Shown: positions 39,351-49,448 of the stretch, piece after piece | How the letters are laid out: every line of letters starts with the position of its first letter | How positions within the stretch are numbered: the stretch's first letter is position 1 | Assembly (NCBI GenBank): GCA_001839685.1 | Contig: MLAK01000734.1 | Location: 1 to 64,000, forward strand | Source of the DNA: Tritrichomonas foetus | Lineage: Eukaryota; Parabasalia; Tritrichomonadida; Tritrichomonadidae | Direction: 5' to 3' | DNA length: 64,000 nt | Translations under genes and position numbers: made by a program | Notes under the pieces: model-generated | Databases searched by the model: none | What the model saw: the letters and a program-made list of their open reading frames with translations, nothing else | What the model was told of the DNA's origin: nothing

Positions 39351-40352
39351 TTTTTTATTTATATCAAAATTATTAATATTTTTTTTATACTTCATTTTTG
39401 TATTTTGGAAAACATTATAATTTTCGATGGAGGGCCATATGATAATAAAAAGCACGATTTATGATAAGAAATAATCAAGATATTAATGCTATAAAATCAC
39501 TTTTTATCTCTATAATTCTCAGAAATTTCTGTGGGGTTTATTTTTTTCTCACAATTTTTTTATGGATTTGGTTTTCTCTGTATCTTGATTTTTAAATTAT
39601 AATATTTATATATTATTAATAGGATTACAATTAAATATTTTTTAGATGACAATAATATCAACAATTATTCATTTAGATCTCTCAATAGTCTTCTACATCT
39701 AGAGCTAGTTAGTTTGTATACATCTATTCAAACATCATGTATTTCCAATAGAAATTTCTACAATAAAAAGGCGTTTGTGAGAATTAATTAACAGACAAAT
39801 CATCATATAAACTTTTTGATTATATACGATAGTTTTTTTGAATATCGTATCGTAGCAAATAAATATTCTGAAAGCAGTATTTATTGTGATAGAAACGATA
39901 CCAATTAAAACGTCAAATAATTGACCAAAACTGATTTATCTCCTCAGATCGTGAATTTTTCTCACAATGGTTTTGGAATGAAAGTATTGCAATCAAATAA
40001 CGTAAATCAAATAATATAGTCACTCACAAAGCACATATATAAATTTCCCATAAAAATAACATAAAATGATCAATTGAAATTTTTTCTTTGACATGAAAAG
40101 TTTCTAAAATCATGAATAATGCATGAAAACATTTTAAATATCATTTTAACAACAAAAATACCAAAACAATTTGATTAAATTACTAAAAATGAACCAGTTT
40201 TACCGTGAACACTTTTCGTTAATTTGACCTTTCATTTAACCTATAGTGTTCACGATGAAAAACAGTGTATTCCCATCATTCGAGGGTGAGAAAAAAAAGA
40301 GGTTCGAGATTGAATAACAAGTTATTTTATTTATTTATTATTTTTTTATCAT
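39351..40352. other. Intergenic region with palindromic repeat
   Basis: AT-rich, no coding sequence. An 8-base inverted repeat (ATACGATA and TATCGTAT, 11 bases apart) lies at 39824-39850. Copy B of the dispersed palindrome lies at 40191. Confidence 0.5.
40191..40267. repeat. Dispersed palindromic repeat, copy B
   Basis: Begins AACCAGTTTTACCGTGAACA, shares the centre GTTAATTTGACCTTTCATTT with copy A at 10026, and ends with AGTGTTCACGATGAAAAAC, the imperfect reverse complement of its start. It lies downstream of the gene at 40353, whereas copy A lies upstream of a gene, so position relative to genes is not fixed. Confidence 0.7.
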
Positions 40353-40775
40353 TTATTTCTTAACAAAAGTATCATTACAAACAATTGCCGCTTTTCCAAT
40401 TATTTTAGGAGGAGTCATGAAGTTTTGATCGCTTTGGATAGAATGAAGCCGTTTTACAAGATTGAGATATGCCTCGCTTGGCAGTTTTGGGGGTCCAGGT
40501 CGACGAATTTCGAATCCGATTTTTGAAGGGTCAATTTTAAAGCACGAGTTGAAACATGCGTTTGGACATGCTTCGTGCGCATCATTGTTTCCGCATTTTT
40601 TCTCTTCTGGTGGCTTTTTGAACCGATTTTTGCTAAAATTTGGAGGATTTTCGTTTTTTGTTTGCCTCACAAGCAAGAGATCGTCTGTCGTTGCTCGAAG
40701 GTTAGAATTATCAGTTGTAGGTGGGTCGCACGACATTGCTTTGGCTTTACTCGTTGTCGAAATTTTCATATTCAT
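40353..40775 (-). CDS. Small hypothetical protein with cysteine cluster
   Basis: A 140-residue ORF of unrecognised family. It is basic and Asn/Pro-rich, with a cluster of five cysteines and a histidine within about 20 residues (KKCGNNDAHEACPNACFNSC), which could bind a metal, and then a segment EIRRPGPPKLPSEAYLNLVK. No signal peptide or membrane helix. The first ATG, at 40775, is used; an in-frame ATG also lies two codons later. It stands alone, with long AT-rich stretches on both sides. It may be a true lineage-specific gene or an over-predicted ORF. Confidence 0.45.
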   Translation of the reverse strand: MNMKISTTSKAKAMSCDPPTTDNSNLRATTDDLLLVRQTKNENPPNFSKNRFKKPPEEKKCGNNDAHEACPNACFNSCFKIDPSKIGFEIRRPGPPKLPSEAYLNLVKRLHSIQSDQNFMTPPKIIGKAAIVCNDTFVKK

Positions 40776-41797
40776 TGCTTTTTTTCTTTTACTGATTGAG
40801 AAGAATGAATTTTGCTTACTTTTCGATTTTGCGAATAATGAATTTTAAATCATAGAAAATTTTCGACTTTTTATATAGTTTACATCATATTTTTCAGTTT
40901 TCACTAATTTTTATTTCAATTTTTTTCTGAATGATATTCGATTTTTCACAAGTTTACAATCAAAAAATGTGTATTGAATTACATGAAAGCTTCTGTTTTC
41001 TATATTTAAGATTTACAGTAGAATTTATTTGAATTTTGCTATAAATAGACATCTAATAATATTGGTGATATGACCACAGTTCCTTTCAATTTTATAAAGA
41101 ATAATTGTGTAACAAAATTGAATTGTCAGATTTATTGTATGGTATTTGAAAAGATAAATGGTCATCTAAATATTTCTGTCCAATTCAGATTGTCATAATA
41201 TTCTGCAATAATATGCAGCTTAACTCTGTCACTCCAACAAAAATATATATTTCTTGATGTTTTTAAGTGGTGTTGGGTTTAAAACATGTCAGTTTCAGAT
41301 AATATTCAAATATGAATCAAATACATATAGATTTCGAATGAATTTTTACCCCTGCAAAGTATGATGGAATCATTTGACGCTATTTATCTATTTTTCCTCC
41401 AATCATATTGAATGAATGATTATTCATGGACAGGTTGGATAAATTCGGAAAAATCATAATATTTAAATATGTAATTATTAATAATTCTTTTTATTATATA
41501 CATATTTAACTAAACAACAAATGAAACAAGAAGAAACAATAAAAAAAAAGTAATTTCGACAAGTTGATGTTTTTACTTTATAACTTATTTCTCCTTTCTT
41601 CATATGGAAATGTTTTTTGTGTTACAATATATTCGGTATTTGAGTGAAGCAATAGAGATATATTTCATTAATTTTGAAATTAAGAGAAAATTAGTTTGAA
41701 TCATCATACATTAAAACATTTAAATAATGAAAAAGGGAAAAAAATGCCTGATCAATCCGGAAAAATCTGATTCCAGTGAATTAATTTTATTCATTCT
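40776..41797. other. Intergenic region, nothing seen
   Basis: About 1 kb of AT-rich sequence between a small ORF and the kinase remnant. No ORF, repeat or RNA gene is supported. Confidence 0.5.
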
Positions 41798-42660
41798 TTA
41801 AAATAAATCATTAAAATTAATTTCAGAAAAGTATGGACGATTGTTTGGATCAGGTTTAGTACATTTTTTAATTAACTCGTGAAGTTTAATAAGATTTGGT
41901 TCTTCAATAGGTTTTTGAATTTCGTCGTAAATATTTTGATATGAGTGATTTTTATAGAGTTTAAATATCATTTCAAATGAAATAATTCCAAAAGAAAAAA
42001 CACTACTTTTTTCATCAAAATTCCCTTTCTTTTTAATTTCTGGTGCTCTAAATTGAGTTTCAAAATTAAGATTTTCTTCTCCTAGTAATTGTGATTCATT
42101 TTTATATCTTGAAAACCCAGAATCACATATTTTTACAGTAATTTCTTTCTCTTTCTCTTTATTGCCATTAGTCAAATCTTGTTTGTGTCTTTAAAAGAAT
42201 ATTATGTAAATTTAAATCACAATGAAGAATTCCTTTTCCATAACAATATTTCATACCTTCTAAAATCTTGTTTACTTCTGTTTACATCATTTAAATTATG
42301 AACTGGAGATTTCATAAGTGATTTTTTATCTTTGAGTGGAAGATCATTACAGAGTTGATCTTTTACACTGATTTTTTTTAGTGGAGTCCAGCAATTCTGC
42401 ACTTACAAAGTTTTACACATTTTCTCAACTTTTCATTTTCTTTAATTAAAGTTTTATCATCTTGATTGATTTCATCTTTTATGATTTCTGATTTTTGGGC
42501 AAGTAACAATCGAGGATCTGGGTTATTTTGACATCAACATGACCACTTTTTTGGAAGGAAATATCATCACGCAATTTAATATGATTTGGGCTTGAAGCAT
42601 CCGACTTTTCAATCTTGCTCTTATCCAGTGCGATGAATTCTGTTCAACTAATTCACTTCA
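41798..42660 (-). pseudogene. Protein kinase pseudogene
   Basis: A broken kinase read on the minus strand. The 3' part (41798-42175) encodes VKICDSGFSRY (DSG in place of DFG), FRAPEIKKKGNFDEKSSVFS, FGIISFEMIFK and the final subdomain with PDPNNRPYFSEI. Just upstream, in other frames, lie GMKYCYGKGILHCDLNLHNI (the catalytic loop, ending near 42190) and further helical text (LIKENEKLRKC, DEINQDDKTL). At least two frameshifts or stops separate these blocks. The order matches a tyrosine-kinase-like kinase with a coiled-coil N-terminus, a type expanded in trichomonads. It is not translatable as one protein. Confidence 0.7.
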
Positions 42661-43110
42661 CCAATGAATTCATTCTCTCTATTGTCATTTTTTCGTTTCC
42701 TTGCATATCTCAAATTCTTACTATCGTTCACACTGACTCATACCAGAATTGAGATTTATGAAAGATGGTATTATCATGATGATAGGAAATCCAGGTGATT
42801 TCACGAAATCTATATGCTCAGGATTTTGTGGAAAGTTATGCTTCATTTTCATGTTTTTTGTTGAGCAATATTACTTTCATGAATGAAATAACTATCGATA
42901 AGATCAATGACAACATACGTTAATTCAATAGGTTATTCGAAAAACCGCTTATTCAAAATTCAATCTGGAGGTGATCAAAGGCAAATTCATTTGGTCAAAA
43001 AAATTCACCTAATGTAATTCAAATCTTCTTCATTCTAAATCAAAAAAAATTTCCTCGTTATTTTCTCAAGATTGAATCTTTTTGTGTGTCAATTGAAAAG
43101 TTGAATCATA
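42661..43110. other. Intergenic region upstream of the TTLL gene
   Basis: About 450 bases. GGTTATTCG and CCGCTTATTC at about 42933 and 42946 resemble the CGGTTAT motifs of the 49.3-kb promoter. The start context GAATCATAATGG is initiator-like. No gene seen. Confidence 0.4.
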
Positions 43111-45198
43111 ATGGAGAAGAAAGACGGTAAGAAGAAGGGCGGTAAAAAGCGGCAGGCTCCCTCGACCGTCTTTGTGAATGTCAGCAATACTCGATTTTCC
43201 GTCGTCAAACACAGCGTTGAAGAAATGGGATATAAAATTACCGAATCGACAAGCAAAAACTTACTTTTCTGGTGTGATTCAGGCGGTTCTTTCGAATTCA
43301 CATCACAATTATCACATTGGCAGTTTTACAACCACTTCCCGGGTACTTGGGCGATCGCGCGAAAAGTTGATCTCTCAAGAAATATCGAAAAAATGTCTCG
43401 ACTACTTCCAGAATTCTACGACTTCCATCCAAAATCGTTTATAATTCCTTCACAGTTCACAGAAATGGAGCAGTTTATGAATTCTATTTCGAAAAAATCC
43501 AAAAAGACTTTTATAGTAAAACCTGATCGAGGGTCGTTCGGAAAAGGGATTGTATTAATACAGAGTCCAGATTCGATTCAAGACTGGATAGATTCGGCAA
43601 TCGCGCAACAATATATTGAGCCATATTTGATTGACGGATTAAAATTCGACCTGAGGATCTATGCTTTGGTGTCATCGATTGAACCATTACGAATATACTT
43701 GTTTCATGAAGGTATTGGAAGATTTTGCACTGAGCCTTATTCCAAACCAAAGTCGAAAAACCTCGAGTTATCTTTTGCTCATCTGACCAATTATGCCCTC
43801 AATAAAAACAACCCAAATTTTCGTCAACCTACTGATGCTGAACATGCTGATTCAGGACATAAGAGATCACTAACAAGTGTACTTGAATATATGAAAGCCA
43901 ATGGTGTTGATGTTGATGATTTGATGTCTCAAATTGAAGATATTATTCGATTGACTGTTATTTCTATTCAACCATATCTATCGACCAATTATAGAACTGC
44001 AATTCCGTTAAATGATGGAAAATCAAGATGTTTTGAAGTTTTAGGATTTGATATTTTAATTGACAAATACCACAAGCCTTGGCTTCTTGAAGTTAATTGG
44101 TCTCCTTCATTAGCGACTGAATCACCTTTTGACAAAGCTTTGAAAACAGATCTCATTCAAGGCGCTTTGAAAATTATAAACATTCCGCCAAACTTCAAAC
44201 AAAAAGTCAATCGGAGAAGAAAAGCTATTTCACAAAAGAGGACGATCGGCCAAGCTCCAAATGGTATTATTAATTTATGGGACCCGGATGAAGAAACAGA
44301 AATCTCCAAAACTACACATTGGCAATTAATTTATCCTTTGTCTAAAAGCCATCCAAAATACAGCAAAACTGAAATCGCGTTTGCTGAGTCAAAAGCTTCA
44401 CCTGTTGGTGCTTCAGTCCAACCAGCGGCTGCCCGAATCAGAAAAGAAGCAATGCTTGCTCAACTACGTGAAGAAATTCCAAATTTAAACACAAAATATC
44501 TTGGAATCACCAATTCAAACTCCAACACTAATTCAAGTTCAAACAGTAATAATAATACTAATACAAATACAAATGCTAATTCTAATTCTAATTCAAATAA
44601 TAATACTAATTTGAATAAAAATATGAATTCGAACGCCCCAAAGAAGTTGCAAATATCAAAACCAATATCACATCGACAACAAGTAAATAATAAGGCATCC
44701 CTTGTCGCTCGGTCTCAAGTTAAAAGGACACCAAATGTTGTTCTCGTTCAGTCTCAGCAAACCCTTGTTCCAATTCATTGCAATAAAACATTTCAAGGTA
44801 TTCCAGGCGTTAATCAATCAAGTGTTTCGAAAAGTAACACATTTGCAAATACCGGATCCTTTCCAATCCATATGGGAAATTCTCCGAAATTAAACTTGAT
44901 CATGGTGAAAGCACCATCACTTTTCATTTTGGAAAATTGTTATTTTATTCCATCACGGATTTCTGAAGATGAAGAAAAGAAAAGGAAAGAATTACTTAAA
45001 CGACAAATGCTGTTGGCACAAACTTTGAATATTCCTGCATTTTGTTATTCCCTTGTCCAAGCATCAAAAGAGATTCCTGTGCATCCTCCTAACCAGCCTT
45101 CTATAAAGAATAGACAAAAATCACTGGTGAAACAATCTACAAATCAATCAATCTTCAAGCCAATGATTATTGTTCAAAGGCAACCTGTTTTTTGTTAA
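43111..45198 (+). CDS. Tubulin tyrosine ligase-like (TTLL) polyglutamylase
   Basis: A 695-residue protein with a TTL domain over about residues 18-370. It shows TFIVKPDRGSFGKGIVLI (the ATP-grasp nucleotide loop), YLIDGLKFDLRIYALV, LSFAHLTNYALNKNN and the metal- and ATP-binding end PWLLEVNWSPSL. This matches the TTLL4/6/13-type glutamylases, which add glutamate chains to tubulin tails, more than TTL itself. In a flagellate it would modify axonemal and pelta-axostyle microtubules. A basic N-terminus (EKKDGKKKGGKKR) could aid tubulin binding. The C-terminal 320 residues are disordered and include an Asn/Ser/Thr run around residues 467-510 encoded by AAT/TCA/ACT repeats. The stop forms TAAA. Confidence 0.93.
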   Translation: MEKKDGKKKGGKKRQAPSTVFVNVSNTRFSVVKHSVEEMGYKITESTSKNLLFWCDSGGSFEFTSQLSHWQFYNHFPGTWAIARKVDLSRNIEKMSRLLPEFYDFHPKSFIIPSQFTEMEQFMNSISKKSKKTFIVKPDRGSFGKGIVLIQSPDSIQDWIDSAIAQQYIEPYLIDGLKFDLRIYALVSSIEPLRIYLFHEGIGRFCTEPYSKPKSKNLELSFAHLTNYALNKNNPNFRQPTDAEHADSGHKRSLTSVLEYMKANGVDVDDLMSQIEDIIRLTVISIQPYLSTNYRTAIPLNDGKSRCFEVLGFDILIDKYHKPWLLEVNWSPSLATESPFDKALKTDLIQGALKIINIPPNFKQKVNRRRKAISQKRTIGQAPNGIINLWDPDEETEISKTTHWQLIYPLSKSHPKYSKTEIAFAESKASPVGASVQPAAARIRKEAMLAQLREEIPNLNTKYLGITNSNSNTNSSSNSNNNTNTNTNANSNSNSNNNTNLNKNMNSNAPKKLQISKPISHRQQVNNKASLVARSQVKRTPNVVLVQSQQTLVPIHCNKTFQGIPGVNQSSVSKSNTFANTGSFPIHMGNSPKLNLIMVKAPSLFILENCYFIPSRISEDEEKKRKELLKRQMLLAQTLNIPAFCYSLVQASKEIPVHPPNQPSIKNRQKSLVKQSTNQSIFKPMIIVQRQPVFC

Positions 45199-45369
45199 AT
45201 ATATATAATTCGGTATTTTACCACTTTTTTTTTCCCCTTAACATATTTTTTGCAATTATTTTTATGTTTGTGTTTATTCAACGTATAGAAATCTTCAATG
45301 AAAGAATGAAACTTATATACTTTTATTAAAACATAAAGAAAGCATTGATATACACTTCACATGAAGATT

Positions 45370-47325
45370 TCATGGTTCAGGTGAAGAAACATCTTTTTCT
45401 TGTTTAGATTCAACTTCTTGCTGTGGCATCACAGGTGTTACAGTAGCTGATGGAATCACACTAGAAGTTACTTTCATTTTATTATCTTCAACAATAATTT
45501 CAAAAAAGTGGATTTGAGCGGAATTTTCTAAAATAACCGAAATATCATTCGAACAGACTTCATCTTTTATTTTTACAGCGCACTTGGCAAATTCTTTCAA
45601 TGGAACATCAACATGGGCAAGGGATGTACTTCCAAATTCCGAAATTGGAGTAATTGATTGAAAAACAATTTGTGGAATCGATTTTAATAATTTCATAATA
45701 TCATCGAAATCACCTAGAGTGTCACTCAGTGTGTCTATTGAACATTTTATTGAATGGACAAGACAAAAATAGTAATGAAGACACATTGCTGCCTTTACAC
45801 CACAATAATGAATTCCATTATCAAAGCATTTTAAAAAGTTTTTCATAAAGTCAGGTGAAATAGATTTAAATCGTTCACAGAAGTTAATGAGTATTTCATT
45901 CGCAGTTTGATGTATGCTTAAGTTTAAATCATCTATTGTTTTCTTATTTTTTTGACTTCTGGAATAGCTTTGGATGTTTTGAGGGATGCTTGTTTGAAAG
46001 CCTTGGAAAACTAATAATTCTTTTACAAAAGCGGGTTTCATTAAAGCTACATAGTGGATTCTCCATTCATCATTTATTGGATCAAGTTGAGACATTTCTG
46101 AAGAAAGAAGTCGCACTTTTTTATCGACTGCTTCTCCACCAAATTGATTGCATCGTTTAAAAACAACACCAGAGCCATAAGAATTGTCATTGTTGTGAAA
46201 ATCAACAACTTTTCCATAAATCGCTTCAATAATTTGCTGCGAAAATCCCATCGATTTATTTTCTTGAACATTTTTCATCGCTGATGAAATAGAATTATAA
46301 AAAACCGAAGTCCTTAATGATAATAAAGACTGTGGTAAAAACATATTTTTTCTATCATGATTTTCTAATGCGGTATTAGAGATTGAATGACTTGTGTTGT
46401 TAGTAGTATTTGATGAATAGCTACTTGTACTATTTTCATTTTCACTGATTTTTGCCTGATTCGAAATTAAGTCATATAAAAAGTCACCAATTGCCCAAAT
46501 TCGTTGTGATTCTGAAGGAATATGGGAATCAATAGTTATTTTGAGGTTAGCTGGTAAGAAGGTACATGGCTCAGTGCTTGTGATGATCCCTTTGAAAAAG
46601 TTTCCCAAAAAAGTATCAAATTGATTTACCCATTCAACCGCTTCTTGGTCAATTATTACACCATTTCCATACATTTTCATGCATTTTATAATACTCGCTA
46701 TATTTTCTGTTGAATTGATTAATAAATTAACCATAACTAAAAATTGAATTTGTGATGGTGTTGCAAAAACGGGATCCATGTCAAATTTCATTGGAAAAGT
46801 GTTAATCAAAAGATTCGCATCATTATTAATTTTGAGGATTTGAATACGATTGAAATTGATTTCTAAAGCAAGATAGTGAATTTTGTTTTGAGTTTCCTTT
46901 TGAATTTCTATCGGCAAATCGGATATTAATAATGAAATAAAATAATGCAAAAATTGAAGAGTTATAAGTTCTTCTGAATAGTACGAAAGCGCTTCTGCAA
47001 GAATAAATCCGAGTTTTGGATTATTTGAAACTTGATTGATTTCGTTGATAAAATTCGAAAAATGAAGCGAGAGTTCGTTATCCTCTGGAAATTGTTCAAT
47101 CATTGAATCTATTCGGCGACATATTTCTGCATTTTCGGACAGAATTGATTTGATTTGAGTTAAAGTGAAATATGGATTTTTTGGCGATCTTTTAAATCTT
47201 GATAAAATCAATTTCAGCTCACGAAATCGTTCTGGGTCATCATGTAAATAAGTTACGATTTGTCCAATTAGCTCATTAAATTGCGATATGGACAAATTTG
47301 TCGTCATTTGGGTTTCTGAGAGCAT
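45370..47325 (-). CDS. Large helical hypothetical protein
   Basis: A 651-residue, mostly helical ORF whose family I do not recognise. The N-terminal segment (FNELIGQIVTYLHDDPERFR, then LKLILSRFKRSPKN) has the look of a small helical bundle such as a PAH domain, but this is weak. A Ser/Asn/Thr-rich linker occurs near residues 290-320. Cys and His residues are scattered without a zinc-finger pattern. The last 60 residues turn to strands and an acidic Pro/Glu tail. No signal peptide or membrane helix. The ATG at 47325 is used; another in-frame ATG lies six codons on. It is convergent with the TTLL gene and divergent from the E1-like gene, from which it is 242 bases away. Confidence 0.65.
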   Translation of the reverse strand: MLSETQMTTNLSISQFNELIGQIVTYLHDDPERFRELKLILSRFKRSPKNPYFTLTQIKSILSENAEICRRIDSMIEQFPEDNELSLHFSNFINEINQVSNNPKLGFILAEALSYYSEELITLQFLHYFISLLISDLPIEIQKETQNKIHYLALEINFNRIQILKINNDANLLINTFPMKFDMDPVFATPSQIQFLVMVNLLINSTENIASIIKCMKMYGNGVIIDQEAVEWVNQFDTFLGNFFKGIITSTEPCTFLPANLKITIDSHIPSESQRIWAIGDFLYDLISNQAKISENENSTSSYSSNTTNNTSHSISNTALENHDRKNMFLPQSLLSLRTSVFYNSISSAMKNVQENKSMGFSQQIIEAIYGKVVDFHNNDNSYGSGVVFKRCNQFGGEAVDKKVRLLSSEMSQLDPINDEWRIHYVALMKPAFVKELLVFQGFQTSIPQNIQSYSRSQKNKKTIDDLNLSIHQTANEILINFCERFKSISPDFMKNFLKCFDNGIHYCGVKAAMCLHYYFCLVHSIKCSIDTLSDTLGDFDDIMKLLKSIPQIVFQSITPISEFGSTSLAHVDVPLKEFAKCAVKIKDEVCSNDISVILENSAQIHFFEIIVEDNKMKVTSSVIPSATVTPVMPQQEVESKQEKDVSSPEP

Positions 47326-47567
47326 TTGATCGGCATGGTTGAGAATTCACCTTCGGTGTTTGAACATATATATGGCCATAAAAATTACCGATCATCGGAA
47401 ATGTGAATGTTTTTCACCTTGTCAGATTCGAATCTCATTTTTCGATATAATAACTTTTTGATATGTTTCTGAATAAATAATACAGCTTTTTAAAATAATA
47501 TATGGTCTAATCTTTTAAATTTTTCACATCACTTATATTTATTCAAAACCTTCAATCACAAAAATAT

Positions 47568-48320
47568 ATGGACGACAACGATTTCTCGACACTTTATAGT
47601 CGCCAACTCCCCGTTTACGGTGAAGAAGGACAAAAGAAACTTAAAGAGGCCACCGTTTTGATTGTCGGCTGCGGCGGCCTCGGAAGTTCAGTTTCCACAA
47701 TATTATCCCGATCAGGCGTCGGCCACCTTGTTTTGGTCGACGACGATATCGTCAGTATCTCAAATATCCATAGGCAGTTTTTATATACCCATGCGGATGT
47801 TGGAAACAACAAATGCGAATGTGCGGCAGTTTCTCCACTCCTCTGCCTCTCCAAAAACACGCCAGTTTGCATCCACGCTACAGCATCAGAGATCGGACAA
47901 CTGATCGCACAATACAAGCCAACAGTTGTCATGGATTGCACAGATAATTTTGCCGTCAGATATGCCATCAATACCGCCTGCGTTGAGGCAAATCTTCCAA
48001 TGGTTTATGGTTCAGTAACGCGCGAAGAAGGCCAAATATCTGTTTTCTATCACAATAGCGAATATCCAACTTGCCCATGCTTTGAATGCATCCATCCGGA
48101 AAAGCCAAAGCAGATGGACAGACCACCACCAGTCATACCAGCAATCTGCTCATTCGTGGCCACAATCCAAGCCCAACAGGCAATTTCACTAATCATTGGC
48201 GTGGGTGACATTCTAATTGGTCAAATGGCGACCGTTAACTTGTTCAAATTAAAGATAAGGCAATATAAATTAAAGGAAAGAGATCCAAAGTGTAAAACAT
48301 GTGGCGTAATAGAAGAGTGA
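47568..48320 (+). CDS. MoeB/ThiF/Uba4-type E1-like adenylyltransferase
   Basis: A compact 250-residue protein with the E1 Rossmann fold: YSRQLPVYGEEGQKKL, VLIVGCGGLGSSVSTIL (nucleotide loop), LVLVDDDIVSISNIHRQFLY (Asp for ribose, Arg for phosphates), TVVMDCTDNFAVRYAIN and MVYGSVTREEGQISVF. Two CxxC pairs (CFEC and CKTC) make the usual structural zinc site. Such enzymes adenylate the C-terminal Gly-Gly of a ubiquitin-like sulphur carrier (MoaD, ThiS or Urm1). There is no C-terminal rhodanese domain, unlike eukaryotic Uba4/MOCS3, so sulphur transfer would need a partner or the gene is bacterial-type. Possible roles are tRNA thiolation through Urm1 or cofactor sulphuration. Candidate for ancient lateral transfer; moderately GC-rich. 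Confidence 0.88.
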   Translation: MDDNDFSTLYSRQLPVYGEEGQKKLKEATVLIVGCGGLGSSVSTILSRSGVGHLVLVDDDIVSISNIHRQFLYTHADVGNNKCECAAVSPLLCLSKNTPVCIHATASEIGQLIAQYKPTVVMDCTDNFAVRYAINTACVEANLPMVYGSVTREEGQISVFYHNSEYPTCPCFECIHPEKPKQMDRPPPVIPAICSFVATIQAQQAISLIIGVGDILIGQMATVNLFKLKIRQYKLKERDPKCKTCGVIEE

Positions 48321-48844
48321 TATGTTCATACACAAATATATCATAGAATTATAAAATTTATAAATAAACAATATTTCATACTTATGCTTTTCTCGTTTCA
48401 TTTTTGATTTTTGTGATTGTCCTCTTTTTTCCGTATTTCCAATAAAGGAACTGGAGTTTGCGCGTAGGATTTTTGTAAAACGCTGGTCATACGCGCGAAC
48501 ACTACAAAGGACATCAATGATAACCTTTTTTTCTGATGATATAAAATGAAAGTTTCTAATTTGATATCTTGGATTCTGTTAATGATGCTTGATGATATCC
48601 ATAAAAAGCCCTTAGGTTTATTGTTTCTGAAATAAATATAAAGATATTATTCAATCAGTCAATTTTGATGTTCATCACTTTTTTTGATAAGAGTGTAATC
48701 ATAGGCCAGAATAGAAAATAGAAAAATGAAATAATCGTAAAATATATGAACTAATGAGAACGTTTGTTTGTTAGCTACATCTTTTATAAATAAATAAAAT
48801 GACAAAAATAAATAAAATGACAAAAATATATCAAAAATACAAAA
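48321..48844. other. Convergent intergenic region
   Basis: About 520 bases with no supported gene. AAATAAAATGACAAA is repeated in tandem at about 48787-48823, just downstream of the SmB gene end. Confidence 0.45.
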
Positions 48845-49315
48845 TCATTTTGGCAAAGCGGATGCCGGAAGAGTTGGCGGGGCGATAGGGGCTGATGCAA
48901 TTCCTACTCCAGCCGTTGGTTTCGTCAATCCCGTGATGTTCTGTGGAACATTGGATGCGATAACGCCTGCTCCCTTTCCAATGGCTTTGTCGGAAGTAAT
49001 GCCTGGCTGCAAGACAGCGGATGCAGTTGAGGCTGATAATCTGTTTCCTGATGGCGGTGGCGGACCGACGATATCGATATGGATAACCGAATCGCCACGA
49101 AGAATCATCAATCCGATATTTCTTTTTGTTTCACGCGGTTCACCTGCCTTCCTCTTGCGGAGGCGGCGATATTCTTCGCAGTCTTTGAGTACAATATTCG
49201 AATGTGAATCAAATCCGAGGAGTTGTCCAACAAAATATCTGTGATCTCCGATTACGACGTTGACGCGATGATTAAGAAATTTTCCAAGTTTTGAGCCTCT
49301 TGGAGCTGCTGACAT
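48845..49315 (-). CDS. Small nuclear ribonucleoprotein SmB
   Basis: A 156-residue Sm protein. Sm1 is VNVVIGDHRYFVGQLLGFDS followed by HSNIVLKDCEEYRR; a basic loop RKRKAGEPRETKR separates it from Sm2 (IGLMILRGDSVIHIDIVGPP). The RGDSV and GPPPP elements and the long loop are specific to SmB/N among Sm proteins. It forms part of the heptameric ring on U1, U2, U4 and U5 snRNAs. The C-terminal tail is Ala/Pro/Gly-rich but lacks the long proline repeats of animal SmB. The longest frame starts from a TTG at 49327; the ATG at 49315 (MSAAPRGS) is the conserved start. It shares a 133-base divergent promoter with the SGT1-like gene. Confidence 0.92.
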   Translation of the reverse strand: MSAAPRGSKLGKFLNHRVNVVIGDHRYFVGQLLGFDSHSNIVLKDCEEYRRLRKRKAGEPRETKRNIGLMILRGDSVIHIDIVGPPPPSGNRLSASTASAVLQPGITSDKAIGKGAGVIASNVPQNITGLTKPTAGVGIASAPIAPPTLPASALPK

Positions 49316-49448
49316 TTTATAGATCAATTAATTGGTTTCGATAACCGTTTTTAATAGGTGAATTAATGACTTTTAATTTGGTCATGTTATTTGACCATTT
49401 CCAAGAGAAATCGACCAGATAAGAAGCGGTTATTCGCTTTTAAAATTG
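49316..49448. promoter_or_regulatory. Symmetric divergent promoter with CGGTTAT motifs
   Basis: Upstream of the SmB gene, on its own strand, AAAACGGTTATCG lies about 30 bases before the ATG. Upstream of the SGT1-like gene, on the plus strand, GAAGCGGTTATTCG lies about 20 bases before its ATG. The two sites are thus arranged as mirror images, each near its own gene. The core AACGG/CGGTTA resembles Myb sites. Confidence 0.5.

Noticed and set aside
40300..40325. GGTTCGAGATT as a tRNA B box
   Set aside because: No matching A box or cloverleaf arms around it.
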